Assembly: GCA_035535315.1 (NCBI GenBank)
Contig: DATLQD010000172.1
Span: 1 to 24,209, forward strand
Reading direction: 5' to 3'
Source: DASQGA01 sp035535315
GTDB taxonomy: Bacteria > Actinomycetota > Thermoleophilia > Gaiellales > Gaiellaceae
Length of the DNA: 24,209 nt
Shown: positions 7,345 through 14,604 of the stretch, in pieces
Layout of the letters: the number at the start of each line of letters is the position of its first letter
How positions within the stretch are numbered: the first letter of the stretch is position 1
Program-made: the position numbers and the translations under genes
Notes under the pieces: generated by a model
Seen by the model: only the letters and a program-made list of their open reading frames with translations
Database searches by the model: none
Told to the model about the DNA's origin: nothing

Positions 7345-7936
7345 AGATCCCGGTGATGTTCAGCTCTGCGAGCTCGAGCATCCGGTCGGGCTGGTTGACG
7401 GTGTAGACCGTCGTCTCAAGGCCGAGCGACTCGGCGAGCCGGAGCCCGCGGGGCGTCACGAGCTCGTCCTTGAAGCCGACCCCCCAAGCATCGAGCTCAG
7501 CCGCGCGGCGGATGGGCACGTACTCGACGTGCTGGATCGTCCGGAGATCCGGCCGTTGCGCGCGCACCTGCGCGATCGCACGCGCCGAGAACGAGAGGAC
7601 GAAGAGGGAATCGGGATCGAGGTCGTGCGCAGCGATCGTGTCGAGGGTCCGCCGCGTGAGCAGATGCCGGCGATAGAGATCCGGCCGCTTGATCTCGACC
7701 GCGAGCCCGATCCGGCCCTTGCACTCCTCAATCACCTCGTCGAGTGTCGGCACGTCGGGCCCGAGCTCGGCCCGGTCTTGCCTGCATGGGTCGTGCACGA
7801 CGACCAGCTCGCCGTCCCGGCTCGTCTGGACGTCGAGCTCGACGTAGTCCGCGCCCAGCTCGATTGCACGGCGGAAGGCCGCGAGCGTGTTCTCGGGGAT
7901 CTCCCAGCAGGCTCCGCGGTGCGCGAAGACGAGCAT
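7256..7936 (-). CDS. Glycerophosphodiester phosphodiesterase (UgpQ/GlpQ family)
   Basis: A 226-residue cytoplasmic GDPD with a TIM-barrel fold that cleaves glycerophosphodiesters to sn-glycerol-3-phosphate and an alcohol. The catalytic pieces are visible: 'AHRGACWEIPENT' (His6, Arg7), 'YVELDVQTSRDGELVVVHD' (Glu33, Asp35, His48), then 'AVEIKRP', and the closing 'VNQPDRMLELAELNITGIFSDRPD'. No signal peptide, so it is of the intracellular UgpQ type. Its ATG shares one base with the stop of the upstream HAD gene (TGATG). The 3' end overlaps the convergent ABC ATPase gene by 89 bp, and the Arg/Ser-rich tail after 'LVREVLA' is probably dispensable. Together with glpD 5 kb away this gives a two-step route from phosphodiester to DHAP. 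Confidence 0.93.
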   Translation of the reverse strand: MLVFAHRGACWEIPENTLAAFRRAIELGADYVELDVQTSRDGELVVVHDPCRQDRAELGPDVPTLDEVIEECKGRIGLAVEIKRPDLYRRHLLTRRTLDTIAAHDLDPDSLFVLSFSARAIAQVRAQRPDLRTIQHVEYVPIRRAAELDAWGVGFKDELVTPRGLRLAESLGLETTVYTVNQPDRMLELAELNITGIFSDRPDLVREVLARRSSPEPVRSRSGTRR

Positions 7937-8580
7937 CAGGAGAGGTAGCGGCGCATCACGTCCAGGTCGACCCGGTCGACGATCTCCTCGGCTTCGGCCA
8001 GCCGCTCCGGGACGAGGGTGCCGCGAACGGCCACCACGTGCATCCCGGCGCTTCGCGCCGAGGCGATCCCCGCTTCGGTGTCTTCGAACACCAGCACGTC
8101 ACCAGGGTCGAGCTTGCCGCCGAGGAGCTCGAGTGCACGCTGGTAGCCCTCCGGGTCGGGCTTGCCGTGGGCGATATCGTCCGATGTGACGATCGCCGTG
8201 AAGAGCGACGCGAGACCGGCCGCCTCGATGACGGGCTCGATTTCCGCCCGCGCCGCTCCGGACACGATCGCGACGGGGACGCGCCCGGCTGCGAATCGAA
8301 CCGCTTCGCGGGTCGGTTCCTCGATCGAGGAACCGTCCGCGCACGCGGCGCGGTAGCGGACGATTCGCTCCTCGATGACCGCGTCGACGTCCGGGTGATC
8401 CTCACCCAGCCAGGTACGGACGATTTCGGGGTCGGACAGGCCGGCCAGGTGATCGAAGTACTCCTGCGCCGCGAGCGGCTTTCCGTGCTCGGCGAAGAGC
8501 TCCGTGAAGATCTCGCAGAGGATCGGCTCGTCGTTCGAGAGCGTCCCGTTGAAGTCGAAGACGACGGCGCTGACGGCCAT
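7936..8580 (-). CDS. HAD-superfamily hydrolase with Asn in motif I
   Basis: A 214-residue HAD hydrolase with a helical cap after motif I (beta-phosphoglucomutase/phosphoglycolate-phosphatase-like subfamily). Motif I is 'FDFNGTLSND' with nucleophile Asp9. The position two residues later, normally the acid/base Asp, is Asn11. Motif II is 'AIVSGAAR', motif III is 'GKPDPEGY', and motif IV is 'VLVFEDTEAGIASARSAGM'. A phosphatase role on a small sugar or organic phosphate is likely, with unknown substrate. I chose ATG 8580; GTG 8592 is an alternative that would leave an 8-bp gap to the divergent EamA gene. It is coupled to GDPD by TGATG, so the two are probably one transcript. Confidence 0.88.
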   Translation of the reverse strand: MAVSAVVFDFNGTLSNDEPILCEIFTELFAEHGKPLAAQEYFDHLAGLSDPEIVRTWLGEDHPDVDAVIEERIVRYRAACADGSSIEEPTREAVRFAAGRVPVAIVSGAARAEIEPVIEAAGLASLFTAIVTSDDIAHGKPDPEGYQRALELLGGKLDPGDVLVFEDTEAGIASARSAGMHVVAVRGTLVPERLAEAEEIVDRVDLDVMRRYLS

Positions 8581-8600
8581 GGGCCGCGACACTACTGCCC

Positions 8601-9422
8601 GTGCCCGCCGTCGCCCTCGCCTTCGCGATCGCCGCGGCGTTCCTGCACGCTTTCTGGAACCTGCTCCTGGCGAGGGCGCGAGACCCGGAGGCCGCGACCG
8701 CGGTCATGCTCCTCATCGCGCTCGTGGCGTACGCGCCCGTGGCGGCGTTGACGTGGGACCTGGAGCGGCCGGCGATCCCCTACCTGGTCGTCACTTCCTT
8801 CCTCCAGCTCGTCTACACCGCTCTGCTCGCCGCGGCCTATCGCCGAGCGGAGCTCTCGGTCGTCTATCCGATCTCCCGGGGCACGGCGCCGGTCCTCGTG
8901 CTCCTGGTTGGGATCGCGGCGCTCGGGGCGGGCACCTCGGCACACCAGGCCACGGGGGTGTGCCTCGTGGGGCTCGGGATCCTGCTCGTCCGTGGGCTAA
9001 GGCGGAAGGCGGACCCGGTCGGGGTGATCTTCGGGCTCGTCCTGGCGGGCTTCATCGCCGCCTACACGCTCGTGGACAAGCACGGGATACGGTACGCCGC
9101 GCCTTTCGTCTACCTGGAGCTCTCGATGATCCTCCCGGGCGTCGGCTATGCCCTCTTGCTCACACGCCTGCGGGGATGGCGCTCGCTCGCCGCCGAGGTG
9201 CGCCCGGCGACGGCGCTCGCCGGCTTCGCAACCTTCGGCGCCTACGGGCTGGTGCTCGCGGCCCTCGCGCGCGCGCCCGCAGCGTCAGTGGCAGCCGTCA
9301 GGGAGACGAGCATCGTGATCGCAGCCGGTTTTGCGGCACTCGTGCTCCGGGAGCAGGTCGGCGTTGTGCGCCTCGGCGGCGCGGTTCTCGTCGCGGCGGG
9401 CGTGGCGCTCATCAGCCTGTAG
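8601..9422 (+). CDS. EamA/DMT-family membrane transporter
   Basis: A 273-residue protein made almost entirely of hydrophobic helices (about nine to ten). It has the two-repeat organisation of drug/metabolite transporters: the first half runs through 'YRRAELSVVYPISRGTAPVLVLLVG' and the second through 'ARAPAASVAAVRETSIVIAAGFAALVLREQ'. These matched motifs precede the last helices of each EamA repeat. Probably an exporter of a metabolite or amino acid; substrate unknown. The GTG start lies 20 bp from the divergent HAD start with no clear Shine-Dalgarno. Twelve bases separate it from the nitroreductase gene, so the two are likely co-transcribed. Confidence 0.9.
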   Translation: MPAVALAFAIAAAFLHAFWNLLLARARDPEAATAVMLLIALVAYAPVAALTWDLERPAIPYLVVTSFLQLVYTALLAAAYRRAELSVVYPISRGTAPVLVLLVGIAALGAGTSAHQATGVCLVGLGILLVRGLRRKADPVGVIFGLVLAGFIAAYTLVDKHGIRYAAPFVYLELSMILPGVGYALLLTRLRGWRSLAAEVRPATALAGFATFGAYGLVLAALARAPAASVAAVRETSIVIAAGFAALVLREQVGVVRLGGAVLVAAGVALISL

Positions 9423-9434
9423 CGTTCCCGGCAA

Positions 9435-9947
9435 GTGGATACGTGGCTTGCGATAGCCAGCCGGCGCGAAGTACGCCGGTACGCCGACACCGAGCTCCCC
9501 GCGGACGTGATCGAGCGCATCCTCGACGCCGGCCGCCTCGCCGGGAGCGCGAGCAACAAGCAGCCCTGGCGGTTCCTCGTCGTGGAGACCGCCGAGCTCC
9601 GCGAGCAGGTGGCCGAGCGCGTCTACGAGGCGGACAACGTCAGGGGCGCGAAGCTCGTGGTCGCTCTCTCCGTGAGCGGGAAGGGGCCGATCTCGTTCGA
9701 CGCTGGGCGCGCGGCACAGAACATGGTGCTCGCGGCTTGGAACGACGGCGTCGGCTCCTGCCCTAACGGCGTGGCAGATGTGGAGGCAACCGGCCGCCTG
9801 CTCGGTCTGCGGGACGACGATCGGCTCGTGATCATCCTGTCGTTCGGCTATCCCGCCAAGCCGCTCGATCCCGAGTCGCGCACGGCCGAAGAGTGGAGCC
9901 GCCGGGCAAATCGGAAGCCGCTCGACGACATCGTCACCCGGTTGTAG
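9435..9947 (+). CDS. Nitroreductase-family flavoprotein
   Basis: A 170-residue FMN-dependent oxidoreductase of the nitroreductase fold. The start 'DTWLAIASRREVRRYADTELP' carries the SRR..R FMN-phosphate-binding pattern. 'AGRLAGSASNKQPWRFLVV' is the second flavin-contact region. 'AAQNMVLAAWNDGVGSCPNGVAD' and 'VIILSFGYPAKPLD' form the C-terminal half. It is short compared with the usual 190-220 residues but has all core elements. The natural substrate (nitro compound, quinone or other) is not deducible. It starts at GTG 9435 without a strong Shine-Dalgarno. Its last 14 bp overlap the 3' end of the convergent Nudix gene. Confidence 0.88.
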   Translation: MDTWLAIASRREVRRYADTELPADVIERILDAGRLAGSASNKQPWRFLVVETAELREQVAERVYEADNVRGAKLVVALSVSGKGPISFDAGRAAQNMVLAAWNDGVGSCPNGVADVEATGRLLGLRDDDRLVIILSFGYPAKPLDPESRTAEEWSRRANRKPLDDIVTRL

Positions 9948-10353
9948 ACCGCCACAGTGCGAGGGCAGCGAGAGATCCGGCGTCCGCGACCATCCACTGT
10001 GCCTCTGCGGCGGAGACCCGCTCGACCTCGATGTCCTCGTCCTCGTCGAGATGCAGGGGTGGGACGGTCGAGAGCTCCGTTGCTTCGAAGACGTGGACGA
10101 ACTCGGTCGAGTAGGCGGGCACGGCCCAGAACGATCCAAGCGCCCGCCATGTCCCTGCGGCCAGCCCGCATTCCTCTGCGAGCTCGCGCCTCGCCGCCTC
10201 TGCGGGCACCTCGCCGGGCTCCAGCGTGCCGGCCGGGAGCTCGAGGATCCGCTTGCCTGCGCCGCGACGCGTCTGGCTGACGAGCACGACCTCGTCCCCG
10301 TCGATCGGGACGATCGTCACGGACTCGGGGTGGCGGACGAGCGGGATCTCCAC
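9934..10353 (-). CDS. Nudix hydrolase (ADP-ribose pyrophosphatase-like)
   Basis: A 139-residue Nudix enzyme hydrolysing a nucleoside diphosphate linked to another moiety. The signature G-x5-E-x7-RE-x2-EE-x-G is complete ('GTLEPGEVPAEAARRELAEE', then Cys-Gly). It is preceded by 'ILELPAG' and followed by 'FWAVPAYSTEFVHVFEA', the layout seen in the NudF/ADP-ribose pyrophosphatase branch. Substrate is inferred only from that layout. It starts at GTG 10353, inside the 3' end of the upstream secreted-protein gene (37-bp overlap), so its translation may depend on that gene. It converges on the nitroreductase with a 14-bp overlap. Confidence 0.9.
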   Translation of the reverse strand: MEIPLVRHPESVTIVPIDGDEVVLVSQTRRGAGKRILELPAGTLEPGEVPAEAARRELAEECGLAAGTWRALGSFWAVPAYSTEFVHVFEATELSTVPPLHLDEDEDIEVERVSAAEAQWMVADAGSLAALALWRSTTG

Positions 10354-11321
10354 GGCCGCGCCAGTCTAGGCCGCCGCCGGAACACCGCGAGCGCAAAGAT
10401 CGCCACGAGAGCGAGAACCGTCAGCACCGGGATCCACCAGCTGCCACGATCGGGCTCGGGAGACGGGGTCCGCGTGACCGCCGAGGCCGCGGCCGGCTCA
10501 TGCACTGCGAACGTGCCAGTGTCGATGCGGACGAGTGGGCTTCCGCCGGCGTCGATGACGAGCGTCCCCTCTCGGAGTCGCATGCGGAGCTGTGACATGT
10601 CGCCTCCGATGAGCAACGAGAGCGCGTCCAGGTCGATGCAGCGAGCAGTCCGACCGACTGTGTCCAGTGCGTGGACGAAGGGCTCCTTTCCCCCACCGTC
10701 GTAGAGCGTGTACTCCCAGCGCCCGTCGGAGCTTGCCACCCGGGTGAGCGGGTACCCCCGCATCCCGTCGGCGCTCTCGTTCGGGTCGACGACCGGTTCG
10801 CGAAGGAGCCGCCCGGCATTCACGTCGTAGACCCTGACTTCGTACCGCGTCGGGTCGCGCGGCGAGAGGTACTTGATCAGGTAGAGGAGCGATCCGTCGG
10901 GCGAGAGCGCGTCGAAGCTGTAGTCCCCGCGCAGCGTCACGATCGCCTGCACGCGCAGGCGCTGCGTCCCGATAATGGCGAAGGCCGTCTCGGTCCTCGG
11001 GAACGCGATGCGCGGCCTGATGAGAACGAGGACCCGTCCATCCGCGGAAAGGCCGTCGGCAGACCCGTCGAGTGCGACAGCGGGGATGGTGAAGCGGCCT
11101 CGGAGCGCGCGTCTCTTTAACACGGTCCCGCCGTCGCGCTCCACTTGCGCGAGGAGCGTGTTGTCGTGCAACGGAAGCGTGACGTAGCGAACGTGCGCCG
11201 TCGTTACGCCGGTATTCCCGACATCGATGCCGGATACCGGCAGGCCGTCGGCCCTCGCCGTCCCGGCGCAGACGCCCGAAGCGACAAGCGCGAGTCCGAG
11301 CAGAAGGGACCTGAAGAGCAT
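10317..11321 (-). CDS. Secreted, membrane-anchored protein of unknown function (beta-propeller-like repeats)
   Basis: I do not recognise a named family. From ATG 11321 the 334-residue product starts with a Sec signal peptide ('MLFRSLLLGLALVASGVCAG', likely cut after 'TARA'). A long extracytoplasmic domain rich in beta-strand segments of the type 'DGLSADGRVLVLI', 'DALSPDGSLLYLI' and 'VASSDGRWEYTLY' resembles WD40/YVTN-like propeller blades. The C-terminus has a Pro/Thr-rich linker, one membrane helix ('WWIPVLTVLALVAIFALAVF') and an Arg-rich cytoplasmic tail. This predicts an outward-facing domain held by a C-terminal anchor. No LPXTG motif is present. The open frame extends upstream to 11399, but the signal peptide fixes the start. 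It is the first gene of a pair with Nudix and is divergent from the dehydrogenase at 11384. Confidence 0.8.
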   Translation of the reverse strand: MLFRSLLLGLALVASGVCAGTARADGLPVSGIDVGNTGVTTAHVRYVTLPLHDNTLLAQVERDGGTVLKRRALRGRFTIPAVALDGSADGLSADGRVLVLIRPRIAFPRTETAFAIIGTQRLRVQAIVTLRGDYSFDALSPDGSLLYLIKYLSPRDPTRYEVRVYDVNAGRLLREPVVDPNESADGMRGYPLTRVASSDGRWEYTLYDGGGKEPFVHALDTVGRTARCIDLDALSLLIGGDMSQLRMRLREGTLVIDAGGSPLVRIDTGTFAVHEPAAASAVTRTPSPEPDRGSWWIPVLTVLALVAIFALAVFRRRPRLARPWRSRSSATPSP

Positions 11322-11371
11322 CTCGCCTGGACTTACGCCGGCGGCCGCACGAGAGGTCCCTTGGCCGAGGT

Positions 11372-11377
11372 TAGGGT
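11372..11377 (+). promoter_or_regulatory. Possible -10 element of a leaderless transcript
   Basis: TAGGGT sits 6 bp before the GTG at 11384, so a transcript beginning 7 bp after the hexamer would start at the G of GTG. No convincing -35 is present and no Shine-Dalgarno is seen, so a leaderless mRNA is the simplest reading. Weak on its own. Confidence 0.3.
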
Positions 11378-11383
11378 AGCCCG

Positions 11384-13798
11384 GTGAAGTCCAGCGCACG
11401 CGTCGTCGTGATCGGAGGCGGGGTCGGCGGCGCCTCGATCCTCTACTGGCTCGCCAGGCTCGGCTGCGAGGACGCCGTCCTCTGTGAGCGCGCTGACCTG
11501 ACCAGCGGCTCGACTTTCCACTCGGCGGGCCTTGTCGGCCAGCTCCGCGGCTCCCTCAGCCTCACGCGGATGATGATGAACTCGGTCGAGCTCTACCGTT
11601 CGCTTGCGGACGAAGTGGGCCTCGAGACGGGCTGGCACGAGGTCGGGTCGCTCCGGCTCGCCTCGTCCCGGGAGCGAATGGAAGAGCTCTCGCGACAGGC
11701 CGGCTGGGCCAAGACGTTTGGTCTCCCCCTCGAGCTCGTCTCGGCGGAGGAGGCCCAGCGGCTGTTCCCGCCGATGTCCACCGAGGGAGTCCTCGGCGCG
11801 GCCTACCTCCCGACCGACGGCTACATCGACCCGAGCCAGCTCACCTACGCGCTCGCCGAGGGAGCGCGGAAGCGGGGCGCGGAGATCTCGACGAACACGC
11901 GGGTGACGGCAATCGACGTCGAGCGCGGCCGCGTCAACGGCGTCCAGACGGACAAGGGGCGGATCGAAACCGAGGTGGTCGTGAATGCCGGCGGCATGTT
12001 CGCGGGGGAGATCGGAGCGTTGGCCGGTGTCACCGTTCCGGTGATCCCGATGGCGCACGAGTACCTGATCACGAAGCCAAACGGGATTCCGCTCGACGTG
12101 CCGACCATGCGGGACCCGTCGCTCCTCGTCTACTTCCGGGGTGAGTCCGGGGGCCTCGTCATGGGCGGTTACGAGCGCCATCCCGCCCCGTGGGGGCTCG
12201 ACGGCATCCCCGCCGACTTCAACGGCAAGCTCCTTGCTGAGGACTGGGAGCGGTTCGAGGAGCTGATGACGAACGCGGTCGTCCGCGTGCCCGACCTCGA
12301 GGAGGCCGAGGTCGTGAAGCTCGTGAACGGCCCGGAGGCGTTCACCCCTGACGGCGAGTTCATCCTCGGAGAGACGGACGTCCGCGGCTTCTGGGTCGCC
12401 TCCGGCTTCTGCGCGCACGGTCTTGCCGGCGCGGGCGGGATGGGCCGGCTGGTCGCCGAGTGGATTGTCGAAGGCCAGCCGAGCCTCGACACATGGGAGA
12501 TGGACTCGCGCCGCTTCGGCCGCCACTACGCGAGTCGCGAGTACACGCTCGCGCGCACACTCGAGGTCTACCAGACCTACTATGACGTCAAGTACCCGGG
12601 CCACGAGCGCCAGGCAGGTAGGCCGCTGCGACTCTCGCCGACCTACGAGCGCCTGCAGGAGCTCGGTGCTGCGTTCGGGGAGAAGTCCGGCTGGGAGCGG
12701 GCCAATTGGTTCGAGCCAAACGCGAAGGCGGGTGACGAGTCCCTGAGACCGCACGGGTGGGCCGGACGCCTGTGGTCGCCTGCGATCGGGGCTGAGCACC
12801 GTGCCTGTCGGGAGGCGGCCGCGCTCTTCGACGAGACGTCCTTTGCGAAGATCGAGGTGCTCGGACCGGGGGCCGCCGAGTACCTCGAGGGACTCTGCGA
12901 CAACCGCATCGCGCGAGACGTTGGTGCCGTCACGTACACGCAGATGCTGAACCCGCGGGGAGGGATCGAGTGCGACTTCACCGTCACGCGCCTCTCCGAG
13001 GACCGCTTCAGGATCGTCACGGGCACTGCCTTCGGCCAGCACGACCTGGCCTGGATCCGGTCCCATGCGCCCGAGGACGGCTCCGTCTACGTCGAGGACG
13101 TGACTTCCCGGCTGGCGTGTCTCGGGCTCTGGGGCCCACGTGCCCGCGACATCCTGCAGCCGCTGACCGAGTCTGACCTCTCCAACGAGGCCTTTCCGTA
13201 CATGCGGGCGCGGGAGATCGCCGTCGGGCCCGTCCCCTGCCTCGCGCTGCGCGTCACCTACGTCGGCGAGCTCGGGTGGGAGCTCTATTGCCCGACCGAG
13301 TTTGGTCGCCGCCTCTGGGACAGGATCTGGGAGCCCGGGCAGAAGGAGGGACTCGTGGCGGGCGGCTACAAGGCAATCGACTCGCTCCGGCTCGAGAAGG
13401 GCTACCGGGTCTGGGGTGCCGACATCACGCCCGAGGAAACGCCGTACGAAGCAGGGCTCGGGTTCGCGGTCAAGCTGGACAAAGGCGACTTCATCGGCCG
13501 AGAGGCGCTCCTGGAGGCGCAGGAGCCGGAGCGCCGGCTCGCGTGCATCCTGCTCGACGACCCTCGTGCGGTGGCGCTCGGTTCCGAGCCGGTGCGGATC
13601 GACCGCGAGTCCGTAGGCCGGGTGACGAGCGGAGGATACGGCTACACGGTCGAACGCTCGATCGCCTATGCGTACGTGCCTGCCCTGGCTGCATCGCCGG
13701 GCCGCCGGGTGGAGATCGAGATCTTCGGCGAGTCCGTTCCCGGAGAGATCGCGGCCGAGCCGCTCTACGATCCGCAGGGCGAGCGGCTAAGAAGCTAA
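11384..13798 (+). CDS. FAD-dependent dimethylglycine/sarcosine dehydrogenase-like protein with GcvT folate domain
   Basis: An 804-residue two-part flavoenzyme. Residues 1 to about 420 are a DAO-type FAD oxidoreductase: 'VVVIGGGVGGAS' (Gly11-Gly16) binds ADP. 'GSTFHSAGLVGQLR' places His46 where dimethylglycine and sarcosine dehydrogenases attach FAD covalently. From about 430 onward are the aminomethyltransferase (GcvT) domain and its C-terminal barrel: 'FDETSFAKIEVLGP', 'YVGELGWELYCP', 'KGYRVWGADITPEETPYEAG'. The expected reaction is oxidative N-demethylation of an N-methylglycine-type substrate, with the one-carbon unit passed to tetrahydrofolate. The exact substrate is not deducible. The length is normal for the fused form. 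The GntR regulator starts 2 bp after the stop, so it is probably co-transcribed and may control this gene. Confidence 0.9.
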   Translation: MKSSARVVVIGGGVGGASILYWLARLGCEDAVLCERADLTSGSTFHSAGLVGQLRGSLSLTRMMMNSVELYRSLADEVGLETGWHEVGSLRLASSRERMEELSRQAGWAKTFGLPLELVSAEEAQRLFPPMSTEGVLGAAYLPTDGYIDPSQLTYALAEGARKRGAEISTNTRVTAIDVERGRVNGVQTDKGRIETEVVVNAGGMFAGEIGALAGVTVPVIPMAHEYLITKPNGIPLDVPTMRDPSLLVYFRGESGGLVMGGYERHPAPWGLDGIPADFNGKLLAEDWERFEELMTNAVVRVPDLEEAEVVKLVNGPEAFTPDGEFILGETDVRGFWVASGFCAHGLAGAGGMGRLVAEWIVEGQPSLDTWEMDSRRFGRHYASREYTLARTLEVYQTYYDVKYPGHERQAGRPLRLSPTYERLQELGAAFGEKSGWERANWFEPNAKAGDESLRPHGWAGRLWSPAIGAEHRACREAAALFDETSFAKIEVLGPGAAEYLEGLCDNRIARDVGAVTYTQMLNPRGGIECDFTVTRLSEDRFRIVTGTAFGQHDLAWIRSHAPEDGSVYVEDVTSRLACLGLWGPRARDILQPLTESDLSNEAFPYMRAREIAVGPVPCLALRVTYVGELGWELYCPTEFGRRLWDRIWEPGQKEGLVAGGYKAIDSLRLEKGYRVWGADITPEETPYEAGLGFAVKLDKGDFIGREALLEAQEPERRLACILLDDPRAVALGSEPVRIDRESVGRVTSGGYGYTVERSIAYAYVPALAASPGRRVEIEIFGESVPGEIAAEPLYDPQGERLRS

Positions 13799-13800
13799 AC

Positions 13801-14529
13801 GTGCCACGCCGAGCCCAGCAGCCGATTTTCCGCCCACTCGAACAGCTCCGCGCTCACGAGCTGGTGGCGGAACAGATCCGGCGGCAGGTCGCGCTCCGGC
13901 TTGTGTCACCAGGCCAGTCGCTCCCACCCGAGCGTGAGCTCGCGCGTCTCTTCGGAGTCGGCCGGGCCACCGTCCAGCAGGCGATCGAGCTCCTCGAGCG
14001 TGAGCAGCTCCTCGAAAGCCGTCGCGGCCGAAGCGGTGGTACGTTCGTCGTCGGTTCCACCCAGGGCGACGAGACACCGGTGGGCGTCCTGGACCGTGTC
14101 CGCAAGGAGCGGGAAGCGATTCTCGAGGCCCTGGTCTTCCGGGCGGAGCTCGAGCCCGCGGCCGCTGCTACCGCTGCCGGAGCGCGGCGACAGCGCGACC
14201 TGGCGGCGATGAAGGCTGCATGCCGGGCCGCGGCGGCCACCGAGGACGACGCCGAGTTCATGGAGCACGACACAGAGCTCCACCTGGCGCTGGGACGGGC
14301 GACTGGGAACCGCTACTTCGCCGAGAGCCTCGAGCGGCTCCGACTCGTTCTGAACGACGCGCTCGTGGCGCTGCCCGACTCGGCTCTGTGGCACGCACGC
14401 TCGAACCGCGAGCACGAGCTCTTGCTCCACGCGCTCGACGCGGGCGACGGACGAGCAGCGCGCCGAGCGATGGAGATCCACGTGGCGCACACGGACCAGA
14501 GCGTCCGCGCACTCCTCGCCGCTCTTTAA
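13801..14529 (+). CDS. GntR-family (FadR/FCD) transcriptional regulator
   Basis: A 242-residue repressor-type regulator. Residues about 15-75 form the winged helix-turn-helix ('LVAEQIRRQVALRLVSPGQ', 'LPPERELARLFGVGRATVQQAIELLERE', wing 'RRGRSGGTFV'). Residues about 95-240 are an all-helical FCD effector domain with metal-type residues: 'HDTELHLALGRATGN', then 'SNREHELLLHALDAGD' and 'AMEIHVAH'. FCD regulators sense small carboxylates or amino acids. It starts at GTG 13801, two bases after the dehydrogenase stop. It lies directly upstream of a strong promoter driving the M20 gene, so it is a natural candidate to control the amine-catabolic block; its operator is not identified. Confidence 0.93.
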   Translation: MPRRAQQPIFRPLEQLRAHELVAEQIRRQVALRLVSPGQSLPPERELARLFGVGRATVQQAIELLEREQLLESRRGRSGGTFVVGSTQGDETPVGVLDRVRKEREAILEALVFRAELEPAAAATAAGARRQRDLAAMKAACRAAAATEDDAEFMEHDTELHLALGRATGNRYFAESLERLRLVLNDALVALPDSALWHARSNREHELLLHALDAGDGRAARRAMEIHVAHTDQSVRALLAAL

Positions 14530-14539
14530 GAACTGCGCG

Positions 14540-14568
14540 TTGACCGTCGTGGAGTGGACGCGTAGAAT
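14540..14568 (+). promoter_or_regulatory. Strong sigma-70-type promoter upstream of the M20 gene
   Basis: TTGACC (14540-14545) and TAGAAT (14563-14568) are separated by exactly 17 bp: five of six matches to each consensus hexamer. The transcription start is predicted near 14575. The leader before GTG 14605 would be only about 30 nt and contains no Shine-Dalgarno. This is the best promoter in the window and likely drives the genes from 14605 onward. Confidence 0.7.
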
Positions 14569-14604
14569 CTTTTGGCCTTGAGTCAAGTCCTTTACTCGGC
14601 GGCG

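Noticed and set aside
11333..13066. Minus-strand open frame of 577 codons antisense to the dimethylglycine dehydrogenase-like gene
   Set aside because: Shadow of a well-supported flavoenzyme; no recognisable motif or ribosome-binding site.
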